A stretch of 64,000 nt of DNA from the NCBI GenBank assembly GCA_020746875.1, contig JAGTJL010000009.1, forward strand, positions 1,922,001-1,986,000, given 5' to 3'. This DNA comes from Rhexocercosporidium sp. MPI-PUGE-AT-0058 (Eukaryota; Ascomycota; Leotiomycetes; Helotiales). Made by a program: the position numbers and the translations under genes. This document shows positions 1 to 9,651 of the stretch, in pieces (position 1 is the stretch's first letter; the number at the start of each line of letters is the position of its first letter). The notes beneath the pieces were generated by a model, which saw nothing but the letters and a program-made list of their open reading frames with translations, was not told the origin of the DNA and did not search any database.

Positions 1-441
1 AGTTCTTCCTGCGACGGATGAACGAGTCTCATGTGCGAATCGAGGTTTTCTTGTGTCGAATAACACGAACGTCGGCACTTGGGACAGCGGAAGGTCTTTT
101 TCTTGGCTTTTTTTTCGAGGCTTCTTCGGGGCTGAATGGGAAGCGACATGCTTGTCCAGCCTCGACTGACGGGTGTATGATTTGTTGCAGTTCTCTGCAG
201 GGCAGTACAGCTTCTCTTGCTGGTGAATTTTCTTATGTTTTTGGAGATATGCGGCCTTCTTAAAGCTTTTATTACAAGTCTCGCACTTATACTTGGCATC
301 ATCTGTGTCACTTCCTGTGTCGGTGTCGGTCCGATGCTTGCCCCAACGCATGTGAGTGTTGTATTGATCGGTCGTCGCAAACTTCTTCTCACAGCCAGGG
401 ACAGTGCACATGTACTGCTTCTTGCGAGCAGCTTTCGGCAT
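1..441 (-). CDS. C2H2 zinc-finger protein (TFIIIA-like), 5' part, with apparent frameshift
   Basis: The ATG at 441 (minus) opens a basic protein with consecutive C2H2 fingers. Finger 1 lies at about residues 10-36 (CTVPGC...H), finger 2 at 51-73 (YKCETC...HKKIH) and finger 3 at 79-102 (CPAENC...HVASH). A fourth finger (FRCPKC...HMRLVH) is encoded near 20-100, but one frame over. The shift falls at a run of eight T on the plus strand (108-115), which reads as A8 in the gene; seven A would restore the frame. The unshifted frame stays open to the window edge but loses the finger pattern. Fingers of the CxxxxC type with long linkers suggest DNA or 5S-RNA binding as in TFIIIA; this is inferred from the family. 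The gene continues off the left edge, so its length is unknown. The shift may be real decay or an assembly error in a homopolymer. Confidence 0.75.
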   Translation of the reverse strand, partial: MPKAARKKQYMCTVPGCEKKFATTDQYNTHMRWGKHRTDTDTGSDTDDAKYKCETCNKSFKKAAYLQKHKKIHQQEKLYCPAENCNKSYTRQSRLDKHVASHSAPKKPRKKSQEKDLPLSQVPTFVLFDTRKPRFAHETRSSVAGRT

Positions 442-799
442 CCTGAGAGTCAAGTCTGACACAAGATCCGAAGGCGGAATCGGTGCGTGGAGATGTGTAC
501 TCGACACAGAATAAGAGACGGAGATGGTATCGTCTCACCAGAACGTGGCACTCTTGGCCCTTAACTGAAGAGAGAGTGTAGTGAGAGTCGACACAAGATA
601 TGAGAAGAAATGGACGCGTATAGATAAGTACTCGACACATAAAACGGACAGGAGATGGCTACCACGGTGTGGTGTTGTGCTGAGAGGGGGCGCGGAGGAG
701 AAGAAAGGATGAAGGTCCTCCATATTGTGTTGGGCGTTTTTAGCCATGGATAAAGAACGATATGCTTCTGGAAAGTACCCTCATTGAGTGCTGCGTGAC
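442..799. other. Intergenic, upstream of the zinc-finger gene
   Basis: No gene is visible. The block gtactcgacaca...ggagatgg occurs twice (about 496-526 and 630-660), an imperfect direct repeat in the probable 5' region of the zinc-finger gene. Confidence 0.4.
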
Positions 800-1508
800 G
801 AGCTTATGGTTGGGTAAGGAGCGACCATCGGTTTCGCCTCGCTTAAGGCTTGGCACCATGAGAATCTACATCTTTTTATGTTGATAGCATCAGAATGAAG
901 TGAACTCACGACATACTTCTTCTTCCTATCCCTTGACTCCTTCTTACCGCGTGAGATGGCTGCCATGCCAAAACCTCCGTAGTTAGAGTTGATAAAAGAC
1001 ACAGCGTTTCCATCGCGGTCACTAACTGCGAAGTATACGGTGTCCGAATGGTTGTGAGCAGGGCTGCCATGATGCTGAATATGCGAGGCTGTCTTTGGAT
1101 CGAAGAGCTTTGCCCTCTCTGCAAGATATTCGCGCGAGACAAGTTGCTTGGTTGGAACCTCAACCTCGTTTGGATCTAGTGTCGTAGTATAGACAAAACA
1201 TGTCTCCTCCAATGCCAGTGCTACATGGCTCGGCCATGTTCATACCGGCAGCTTAGTCAGTCAGCGACGAAGATTTATTCACATCTTTCATCTGATTGTA
1301 CGAACCGACCGCCACGGCCGCATCCTGGTTCTTGTCAGCATGGAACGAGTAAACCTCAATTTGAACTTACAGCGGCATTGCCTCCTGACGCCAAGATCTT
1401 CAGTCCGCAAGAAGCTGCAAGAGGTTGTGTACACGCTACCATTCCGTTTGTGGAGTGGACAACACTTCTCCTACTGGGAATGCGGATAAAGTCTGGTTGT
1501 GAGGCCAT
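800..1508 (-). pseudogene. Gamma-glutamyltranspeptidase pseudogene with internal deletion
   Basis: GGTs cleave gamma-glutamyl bonds of glutathione. Exon 1 (1371-1508, ATG at 1508) has the family N-terminus, including [20 protein letters not shown] and GGNAA. Exon 2 (1306-1324) supplies DAAVAV and exon 3 starts at 1251 with [18 protein letters not shown]. These introns have normal signals (GTAAGT...CTGAC...CAG; GTTCGT...CTGAC...AAG). At about 1177-1180 the sequence jumps, one frame over, to [14 protein letters not shown] and then SFINSNYGGFG, which lie some 200 or more residues later in intact GGTs. The stretch between, including the Thr nucleophile region expected before the small subunit, is missing. 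After FGMAAIS the similarity fades into frame breaks. The call rests on remembered family motifs; gene death is clear from the deletion and frame change. Confidence 0.8.
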
Positions 1509-2031
1509 TGTGAATACTTGGGTTTTCGAAGACCGCGCTAAAGACTCTGATTTCCCCAATGGTCTATTAATGCAAGACAATTCTTGCTGGTCTGTTCGCG
1601 AATGTTATGAAATGGGTGTGGACAATGAGAGTTGTCGCCACACTGCGGTACAAACCAAGCCCACTCTTGAATTGATGGGCCGAGGCGAGACCCCTTATGG
1701 ATTTGATTAGTCGGCAATGCCTCCTGACAGCAAGAGGTATGATCTCAAATGGAGTAACCTGGTACCTTGATAGATGAATGCCATTCGGATTTTTATAGTG
1801 GGCCGTGGTCACTGATAATGCGTTCGTGACCAAGCGGAGTAGAATAGCTACTACTTCAATAACTATCTGTTGTTTAGTGTTGAAATGAGGCCGCGAAGGA
1901 TAATTACTCTCAATTCCATATAATAAGAAGTCGGATCATGGAAATCATCGCGAAATTCATACATCGACAAGTTTGCGCCCGTAAAGGTAATAAGCTGTTA
2001 CGCCATGCCCGTCAAATCCCCAAGAACTCTT
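1509..2031. other. Intergenic between two pseudogenes
   Basis: No gene seen. A piece at about 1713-1731 (ggcaatgcctcctgac) repeats the GGT exon 1 end near 1374-1390, so part of this stretch may be a degenerate second copy of that exon. Otherwise nothing recognised. Confidence 0.3.
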
Positions 2032-2841
2032 TCAAATCGGCCCTTCCTCCCCGACACCACCCAAGTTCGTCCCAACGCCTTGCAAGTAGTAGTTTCCACT
2101 AACAAGTTCCAGGCCATACTTGTCAACAAACTGCTGTAAATTGAGACCTGCGATTGTCAAGGACCGAGCGAGTGGCGACTCAAAGTTCTTAGGTTGCCGA
2201 TAGACTAAAAATATGTATCGATGCGACGCTACCACGAGAGGTGTTGCACTGAGGTACATCCGGACGGTTCTTGGATTCTCGGCCACGCTGATTGAGACGT
2301 TAGCATTTATATCTGACAATGTATCGAAGCTAGCAGAAAATATCCGAACTCAGGTCATGGAGGATTGAGTGCCGAGAAGAACATACCAATCAGGTTGCGC
2401 ATCTTCAACGGCAAGATGAAGAAAGTCGCCGAGAACTCATTGCAAAGGTGCTTGAATTGTGCCATCCGGCCCAGGCGCATCGGGGTCAATGATCAACTTC
2501 AAGTATTTTGTTGCCTTTAGATCATAGCCTTGCTCAGCACCGAAAGTGAAGGTGGGCTCGGGAACAGTTTCTAATGTATGTTAACGTGGTTCATAAAGTC
2601 TCCCACTTGTACAACTTACGCAAAGTACCAATACTATTCCCCAAGTCTACATTAGTTGTACTATAGGATACCGAGGTCTTGACTCTCGGGTTGAAGAAAG
2701 GGACACCATCAGGGGTAATTTTGGCATCAGAGAATGCTTTTCTAGCCCTTGCTGCTTCGATGAAAGAGATGGATGAGCACACTGGGGCACTGGCGACAAA
2801 GAAGAGAGGGCCAAAGCGGCTGAGAAGTATTTGCAGAACAT
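2032..2841 (-). pseudogene. Secreted PEBP/YbhB-type (phosphatidylethanolamine-binding-like) pseudogene
   Basis: The ATG at 2841 starts a signal peptide (MFCKYFSAALALSS), but the mature part (VASAPVCSSIS..., then KAFSDAKITPDGVPFFNP) is one frame over, so a base seems lost at about 2797-2803. An intron with GTAAGT...ATTAG follows VDLGNSIGTL (about 2573-2628). The next exon carries VPEPTFTFGAEQGYD and IIDPDAPGPDG, the ligand-site region of the PEBP fold. An in-frame TGA stands near 2440 where relatives have Trp (...LQ[stop]VLGDFLHLAV). After a second intron the last part reads RMYLSATPLVVASHRYIFLVYRQPKNF and ends at 2032, near full family length. Two independent lesions make this a pseudogene despite good overall preservation, so inactivation looks recent. 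Confidence 0.78.
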
Positions 2842-3061
2842 GATGAGGGATTCTGGCCCGGGAAGCAGGGAATTTGGAAACGGAATGAGAGCTGTAGTGT
2901 TATATCTCTGATCTTTTGGGAAGGGAAAATGGACTTCAATTTATAGAGACTCCCCCATCAAGTGGGAGCTGGATCGTCGATCACTTTGACTATGGGAAAT
3001 TCATGGTGATCTCCAAGATCTAGGTGCATACACCGGTTTGCTAGAGACGAGAAGGTGGTTC

Positions 3062-3497
3062 AGTGTAGTCGATATTGTGCTCGTATTCCCGTTCAACGAC
3101 ACTACTGTCGAAACGCACTGGCGTCCGTTGAGGAGCCTTAAAACGACCGTTGGTTGGTTAGAGCCTCCACGGAACGGGGTCGTTTTAACCCGTTTGAGTT
3201 AGATTCTCGGTTAAGGCCGTAAAGAGTGTTATGACTTAAACATTAAGAAAATTAAGTAGTCTTTATTTAAAATGTTATATATGGTAGAATTAAGTATTAA
3301 AGTTAAGGTTTTCCGTAAGAGTTTTTTTTTTTCATTAATTATATATTTATAAAACCTTGAAATAGCTTTTTAAAGTATATCATCCGTTAGTTTTTGGCAA
3401 TGACCTCGTTTTGTGCGGTTATAAGTAAGAAAACGCCAGTTAGTGTAAAAGCCTTAAAACGAGGTCGTTAAGAGGCCGTTGCACTATCGACTACACT
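3062..3497. mobile_element. MITE-like non-autonomous DNA element (436 bp, TIRs and 10-bp TSD)
   Basis: The left end AGTGTAGTCGATA (3062-3074) matches the reverse complement of the right end (TATCGACTACACT, 3485-3497) exactly over 13 bp. The match resumes after a small gap (GTGC). Flanks are AAGGTGGTTC (3052-3061) and AAGGTAGTTC (3498-3507), a 10-bp direct repeat with one mismatch. The middle (about 3200-3420) is strongly AT-rich with no open frame. GCCTTAAAACGA occurs at 3135-3146 and 3451-3462, and CTGGCGT is inverted near both ends. A 9-10-bp duplication suggests a Mutator-like family; hAT (8 bp) is the alternative. No transposase is present. Confidence 0.7.
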
Positions 3498-4499
3498 AAG
3501 GTAGTTCTTAGCAGCTCTAGTAGTATAGCATTGTCCGACCAACTTTGCTGGGAGCAGAATTAGTCGTAACTACAGACCACCAAGATCAACACTTGAGAGA
3601 AGCTACTGCTTAAGCCCGCTTCAACGTGCGATTTTGCAACTTCACGATGCGAATGGTTCGCTCACCTGGATGTACCTGACGACGACCGAGAGAACGCCAA
3701 GCAACCATGACATTGAGGAGGACTGGTACGCGGCATATGTATCGTAAGTATTTGCCTTTTGAGTAACTCATCGATATGCAATAAGCTCGAATAAATGGAC
3801 TTGTGAGGTTGTAACAACTTGGTACGCAAGACCGAAGGATACGAAGAATCGGATCATGCCAGCAATGGCTAGGACGATCTCCTCCTGATACACATCTTTG
3901 AACTCTTCTGTCTGCAGTTACCAGGTTCTTACCACCGAATTTAGATAATCTGTGGGGCTTTCACACGTTTCTCCTCAGCCGTTTTTTTACCACATTCGCA
4001 TCTGGTGTACTTTGCATAAATGACAGCTCCGGAGGACGTGAAATGGCAATAACAGAGGCACAGTACGTTGCTTAAAAGGGCAATCTTTTGGTATTTTGTA
4101 CTAGTTCTGCCAATGAAAGTAAGACAAGTAGAAGAAGGTGATAACTAGAGAAGGAGAAGAATGTGTCCACTGGCACTAAGGTAACGATAAGGAAAGTAAA
4201 AGTTCCTTGAACGTACTCTTGCTTGCCAGCACTGTTGACAACGTGAACTTTCCGGGTTTCTCTGGCGATGAAAGCAGATCTGAGTTCAAACACCAGCACG
4301 TAGTTACGTACGGGCAAATATCAATAACGAATCGAGTCCCATAGTTGTTTGTAATTTGAGGATTCCGAGTTGCCGAGATTCTCAAAATGAGCCCATAGTC
4401 ACGTGGATGCCTAGTGGAGTTTCGAGGTCGGCTAGCTTGGGATTTCAACTTCACGGTCTTACGATCCTCCATTAGAAGTACAACTCAATTGAAGTCGCC
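3498..4499. other. Region between MITE-like element and COX4, possible gene remnants
   Basis: A plus-strand frame is open from about 3527 to 3746 with ordinary-looking protein sequence (for example LQLHDANGSLTWMYL, then HDIEEDWYAAYVS) and runs into a good donor GTAAGT at 3744. I find no start and no coherent next exon. A minus-strand frame of 98 codons (4176-4472) starts only 28 bp from the COX4 ATG and is not recognised. The stretch contains the COX4 promoter; the rest may be gene debris. Confidence 0.3.
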
Positions 4500-5342
4500 A
4501 TGTTTCTCTCACGCCCTGCCTTCGCTGCCGCCCGCAGAGCGGCAGCCAGCCCAATGATCAAGCGCAGCTTCACAAGCTCCATCGTGCGCAGTACGATCCT
4601 CCCTCGTTCCACAACCTTTCGAATTGTCCTAACCGGCTGTTACAGGAGAAGCAGCACCTACACCCGCCAGCGGATCCAACGAGAAGAAGATCAAGAGATT
4701 CGAGGGTATGATACAATTTGGAGCTCCAGGGGAGCTAAGTAAGAGGGGTGGGATGCTGATGGGCATATACAGAGATCAAGAGCGAAGCCGACCTCATCGG
4801 CCCCGGAGCCGCGCCAGGAACCATTCCCACCGATCTCGAGCAGGCTACTGGTTTGGATCGATTGGAAATCTTGGGAAAGATGCAGGGCGTTGATATCTTC
4901 GACATGAAGCCATTGGATGCCTCCCGCCTAGGTAAGCTCGAAATCAGACCACAATTGGAAAGGGGAAACAAAGAGGGTTTTGAGGGTCAATTGCTCATGG
5001 AGGATTACAGGCACGCTTGACAACCCAATCGTCGTCAAGTCTTTCGGTGATGAGCAATATGCAGGGTGTACTGGTTTCCCCGCCGACTCTCACAATGTTA
5101 TCTGGCTCACGGTATGTTAAGGTGACACGCGTGGAAGGGAACCTGGAGCTGATGCTTGAAAATAGATGTCCAAAGACCGCCCTATCGAGAGATGCCCAGA
5201 GTGTGGTAACGTTCTGAAGATGGACTACGTTGGCGCAGAAGAGGACCCACACGCTCACGATGCCCACGGACACGGAGACCACGGACACGCGTACGAGGAG
5301 CCAAAGACATTTGCCGATTTCGTTCGCCCAGAGTACAGATAG
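4500..5342 (+). CDS. COX4: Cytochrome c oxidase subunit 4 (yeast Cox4 / mammalian COX5B)
   Basis: Nuclear-encoded zinc-binding subunit of mitochondrial complex IV on the matrix side. Five exons: 4500-4590, 4646-4705, 4773-4931, 5011-5111, 5166-5342, together 588 nt and 195 residues, in the usual size range. The N-terminus is an Arg-rich mitochondrial presequence (MFLSRPAFAAARRAAASPM). The conserved core follows: EQATGLDRLEILGKMQG, then the zinc site CTGFPADSHNVIWLTM and ERCPECGNVLKMDYVG. The tail is His-rich and ends FADFVRPEYR. All four introns are short (54-79 nt) with standard borders. The ATG was chosen because it starts the presequence. Confidence 0.95.
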
Positions 5343-6823
5343 AGGATGAGATTTTGCACATTTGGAGTGGAGTGAGGAGGATGGTAGATTGTAGAATAGT
5401 GGTCAATTGAGATGTTTCCGTTTCGTACTTCGACTTTTCGGCTACTAAGTGGTGAAGTTCATTGTATTACCGTTTCAGACTATCAAAATACAATCAGGCT
5501 AGTAGGAGCATCTGTCCTTAGATTTACATTGTCTAGCACACACTGCATGTCATTCCTTTGGTGCCACACTGTTGTATGGTTCCTCAACGCGCCCGCTTAT
5601 CTTTACGCTTGGTGCATCTTTCATGCTTGCAATACAGGCATATGCTTCCCGGGCTTTGCAAAAGAATTTCCCCATCGATTGTTTACAAATCTGTCAATGA
5701 GGCTCGGTGCCAAGCGTTGGAGCAACTCGCCCACTGATGTTTGCCATCATGTCTTTCTGATTGGCCACGTCTGACTCTGTTGTCTCTTTAGCACACTTTT
5801 TATAAAGAGCCACATTGCGTTTCTTAGAGCGCGATTGCTTATGATATTCGGGATTGCTGAGGGCTTTCTATTCGTTCTTGAGCTGTGAGGCTTTTAAAGC
5901 ATTTCAAAGATAGAGATTCTTTAACAAACCCAAATGATCAGTCACATATCTGGAATCACCATCACGAGCAAAGCCACTCACATTATCGCAGGTCTCCAAA
6001 TACATAATGATCAGATTAAAGGGAATGCCTAGCGATGAGAAATGAATTTGCCCCGCTCAGGAAAGACCGATAAGGCGGATTTCAGGATAACATTAGAAAT
6101 CCCATATTCATGGCTTTATTGCCACCAGGCATGTTGAGCAACTTTGCTTTGATCAATTACTTGCTCTATCAGACCATTCTTCTAGAAGTCTTTGCCATAG
6201 CCGGTACTTCGTATTCAAGAATCGATTGATGAACAAAAGAGGCATCAGTCTTTATCCCATAATCCAGCATTGTGACCTCAAGAAGTCAAAGGAACAACCA
6301 CTATCCACAGTTACCACACCTTCTATGTCCGCATGAATGACAGATTACATTTTTGCCTGGAGTCTTTCTTGGCCTGCCATTGATTTTCTGCATAACTATT
6401 AGGAAACGAGCAAACAGACTTATTTTCACTAACTCACTTGATGGGCATAAAACTGTCCGCCATTATAGGTTTTGCAGCATAGCCATGAGGGTTCTTCTTT
6501 CACTTTTCTCTTGAATGGCCACATGCTCGCTGCCTTGTCACGAATTGAAGGTCAAGACTGTGGCATGACAAGTAGTTGGTTTGACTATTTGATGTTGTAT
6601 TTCGCTGTTGCTGAGGTCTCCTATTTTTGTGTAATGCTGAAAGGAAGTGGAGAAAGCAGAGCTGGTTTAGATTTCTTAAATAGACACGAAAACAAATTTT
6701 CTAGTCATACTCTCTTTGCAATCACAAGCAAGGCCATTCACAACCCTACTACACACCACAATGCTTCAGTCACAGAAAGTGGCTCGATTGATCTATCCAC
6801 TACCTACCTTATGAACTAACCAT
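5343..6823. other. Gene-free stretch with degenerate minus-strand open segments
   Basis: No intact gene found. On the minus strand around 5700-5880 a frame reads like charged coding sequence (for example NPEYHKQSRSKKRNVALYKK) interrupted by stops. Short open pieces continue in other frames to about 6300. This looks like an old decayed gene or transposon, but I cannot name the family. The 3' ends of COX4 and of the small zinc-binding-like gene also lie here. Confidence 0.3.
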
Positions 6824-7079
6824 CTACGGCTTCTTCCGATTATTCTTACATTGTTTACATCGCATATGAGGACAGAACCTGCACTGCTTCTCCCAATCCA
6901 GCTGTCTAAACCATCCATCCTTGTTCTAACATCTCATATTAGCTTCTCTATCTTCTGTATCAGGGTCGGTCAGGAGCATTAGGAGAGAGACATACGCGAG
7001 CATGATCCGGGTGGCTGTATGCAGACTGGCAGCATACCCAGGGAGTAGTGAGGCGGAATACTGAATTCTCGTTGCCCAT
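6824..7079 (-). CDS. Small zinc-binding-like protein, 61 residues, two exons
   Basis: Exon 1 runs 7079 to 6996 (28 codons, from ATG GGC AAC). An intron GTATGT...GCTAAT...TTAG (6926-6995) follows, then exon 2 runs 6925 to 6824 (33 codons and TAG). Phase is 0 on both sides. The protein begins MGNENSVFRLTTPWVCCQ, has a central SHPDHAR, and ends with CRFCPHMRCKQCKNNRKKP. The pattern WVCC...HxxH...CxxCxHxxCxxC looks like a compact zinc-binding fold. I recall small proteins with W-C-C and C..C.H..C..C signatures in filamentous fungi, without known function. Neither exon reaches 60 codons, so simple ORF finding would miss it. Function is unknown; nuclear or cytosolic, since no signal peptide is seen. 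Confidence 0.72.
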
Positions 7080-7512
7080 CTTTTCTACCGATGTTTTGAG
7101 GATTTGTTGGTAATTTTCGAGGAGTTGTAGGAGAAGATATTTAACTTCCCATTTTATGGTGGATAAGTCCCAGACTTATGTGTTCCAGACGACGAAGATT
7201 TTATTGAGCCGAGAAGTTTTTTTAAAGGAGAAGGGGGCCGAAGTCTCATAAAGAATCCCAACATGTGATTAGTCCTGTTAGTAGTATTTTTTGGAATCAA
7301 CGCAAAGAACAAGAATGAGTTGGCTGAATCATGGGTTGCTTTTCAGGTCATCATAGTGGAAAATGTGAATACCAAATCACAGATATTGTATGAGGTCAGA
7401 GATAATGCACGATTTCATGCCAGTCTCTTACAGCTTGGCCACTGAAGACCAGAAAGTGCATGCTGCAATGGTTTTATATAATTTCTCTCTACCTCCCAAA
7501 CCCGTCAATCCA
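7080..7512. other. Intergenic between convergent/tandem minus-strand genes
   Basis: No gene seen. It holds the upstream region of the 61-residue gene and the 3' flank of the 712-residue gene. Confidence 0.4.
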
Positions 7513-9651
7513 TCACTTCTCTGACAACGCCGCTTTCTCCAATCCAGTACCCTTTTTCTTCCCAACAAGAGCAGGTGCTGCCGGAGCAAAAACGGAAGCA
7601 GTCTCCCTATACCCCCGCCCAGCAGCAATAGCCTTTGCCCAAGGCGCCGCATCCTCCAGTCTCGTCTCCACATTCGCACTCGCAACAATGGACTTCAGGG
7701 TCGAAAACTTGGCATGTATTTTGTGTTCATTGATGCCTTCTTTACTGGAAGATACGTTACGAGCTAGAGCTGGAGATGATTCTGTAGCTGTGGCTGTGGC
7801 TGGCGTGGGCTTGGAGATGAAAGAGTCAGGGATGTTGCTATCGGCGTTGATTTTGAATGTGCGCTTAACGGTGGCGGGAAGATCTGAGATCTTGTGGATG
7901 GTTCCTCCCAAGTTGACGGTCTTTTCATTTGGTCGATCGTTGGCATCACCCTCGGCCTGGAGCTTTTTGGTTTGGCGGATTTGTATTGAATTTGGATCTC
8001 TAACGGTATGATTTCCTCGCAGGTTCCCATTATTTCGAGTCTGTCCTCTTCCAACCGGATCTTTCCCAACGGGAGGTTTAGCACCAGAGCCTCTCTTCGA
8101 TATAGGAGGCAACATGACGGACTCGAAGAATGGCACTTGTCGATCGGTGTAGGCGATTGGGTGCTTAGATGTTGCCAGCGGAAGTCTGTTGGTCATCTTG
8201 CTTGGGGATTTCTTTGACTTTTTGATAGCATCAACCTTTGTAGAAGATGGGCTGGTATTCTTCTGCTCTTTCTTCCTTGCCGGAGCGTTCTCTGAACCCC
8301 GAGAAGCCTTCATAATCTTGTCAGGCTTGTCTCTATGGGTTTTCTTCTGAGCGGGAGCTCCACGGGAGGAGAGTTGGAGAAGGGGTTGAGAGGTAGAGTC
8401 GAGATCGTTAGCAAGAGTTGTTTCATCCTGATCAGGGCTTGGTCTGGCCGAGAATCCTCGCAGCCGAGCAGGCTGATAAATACCATCTACAAACATGCCT
8501 TTCTTGACGGGAAGACTCTCATGACCATCATGAGCTCCACCTGTCTCAGCACGAGGACGGGACGGATCCTTGTCAATGAACTCAATGTCGCCATCGCTGG
8601 AGTCACCAAGTATGTCAAGAACAATTGCCATGTGTGCTCCAGACTGGACTTGGCCAGTTTTCCGTCGCTTCCTGCGCTCCTCGTTCTGGACCGTGCTAAG
8701 TTCTTCGTACGAGTCTAGCCTAGCTTTCAAATCAGCCCCAATCTCCTTTCGAGAGGTTGGGAGCGTATAGCCATAGTCAGAGCCATCCACGGAGTCAAAA
8801 TCGTCCAGAACAAAACTTGACGACATTCTCGGATTCTTGCTCTGCGCGGTACCGCTGGCAAATATTCTTGTGAGGTAGGAGTCCTCGTAGGCTGGGTAGT
8901 CGTCGCCATAAGAGGCAGGGCTGGAGGGGATATTCTCTTGCAGAATTGAGTTTGACTTCTTGCTTGGATGATGTAAGTGCTCCTGCACCTTTCGTTGAGA
9001 ATTCCAGTGCTTCCTTTGCTCATCCTCAGTCATGGCATTTATATCAAGATTGTCATACTCCTCATATCCTCTCTTCCGACCTCCATGATTTCCACCATCA
9101 TTCCTATGATATTCCTCGATCTCATGTTCAGATTGACGCATTTCCCGATCATCTCTCTTTGACCGACCATTCTTTCCATCTAAGTCATGATTCGTTGGAC
9201 CCTGAGTATTGGCATGCACACTCAAAGCTTCATCAGTACTGAGGCCAGCAAATTCCTTTGGGTCAGTCTGCGTCCAACGGGTGACATATCCAGGTCTGAG
9301 TCGCACACGGGCAGGAGCGTGAATTCGTCGGGGAGGAGCGCGTTGCCGGGAGCTAGGTTGTTCTCGCAGCGGAGACATCGGCACAGGCATATCTCTTTCG
9401 CTTCTGCTAAGCGAGCGAGAGTTGAATGTCTTGTAGAATTGCTGTGAGAGTACAGCTTCAGTGTACACTCGTTGCCCTTGAAAGCCGATTCTGGCCATTT
9501 CTGCTTGCATCATGGGAGCGAGCTCTTTCCAGCCCATACCAGCATCTCGATCAAAGGTGCCTTTGGCGTACTGGGACTTTGGAAGGATGTATTGACAGAA
9601 AACATCCGTCTCTTCTTCGCTCCATGGAAGTGATGCCATTGCGGCTGACAT
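7513..9651 (-). CDS. Uncharacterised basic, largely disordered protein, 712 residues
   Basis: A single uninterrupted frame starts at ATG 9651 (a second ATG five codons in is also possible). The N-terminus (residues about 8-70) has a compact segment with WSEEETDVFCQYILPKSQ and GMGWKELAPMM that faintly recalls a Myb/SANT-like fold. The remainder is low-complexity, rich in Ser, Lys, Arg, Asp and Pro, with many basic patches (for example EERRKRRKTGQ) that could be nuclear localisation signals. The C-terminal 60 residues (VETRLEDAAPWAKAIAAGRG) look more ordered. Lack of introns over 2.1 kb is unusual next to its neighbours but not suspicious. A 5' UTR intron is possible, since GTAAGT lies at about 9783. 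I do not recognise the family; a nuclear or chromatin role is only a guess. Confidence 0.8.
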   Translation of the reverse strand: MSAAMASLPWSEEETDVFCQYILPKSQYAKGTFDRDAGMGWKELAPMMQAEMARIGFQGQRVYTEAVLSQQFYKTFNSRSLSRSERDMPVPMSPLREQPSSRQRAPPRRIHAPARVRLRPGYVTRWTQTDPKEFAGLSTDEALSVHANTQGPTNHDLDGKNGRSKRDDREMRQSEHEIEEYHRNDGGNHGGRKRGYEEYDNLDINAMTEDEQRKHWNSQRKVQEHLHHPSKKSNSILQENIPSSPASYGDDYPAYEDSYLTRIFASGTAQSKNPRMSSSFVLDDFDSVDGSDYGYTLPTSRKEIGADLKARLDSYEELSTVQNEERRKRRKTGQVQSGAHMAIVLDILGDSSDGDIEFIDKDPSRPRAETGGAHDGHESLPVKKGMFVDGIYQPARLRGFSARPSPDQDETTLANDLDSTSQPLLQLSSRGAPAQKKTHRDKPDKIMKASRGSENAPARKKEQKNTSPSSTKVDAIKKSKKSPSKMTNRLPLATSKHPIAYTDRQVPFFESVMLPPISKRGSGAKPPVGKDPVGRGQTRNNGNLRGNHTVRDPNSIQIRQTKKLQAEGDANDRPNEKTVNLGGTIHKISDLPATVKRTFKINADSNIPDSFISKPTPATATATESSPALARNVSSSKEGINEHKIHAKFSTLKSIVASANVETRLEDAAPWAKAIAAGRGYRETASVFAPAAPALVGKKKGTGLEKAALSEK

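Noticed and set aside
4176..4472. 98-codon minus ORF divergent to COX4
   Set aside because: Its ATG lies 28 bp from the COX4 ATG, leaving no room for promoters, and the peptide is not recognised.
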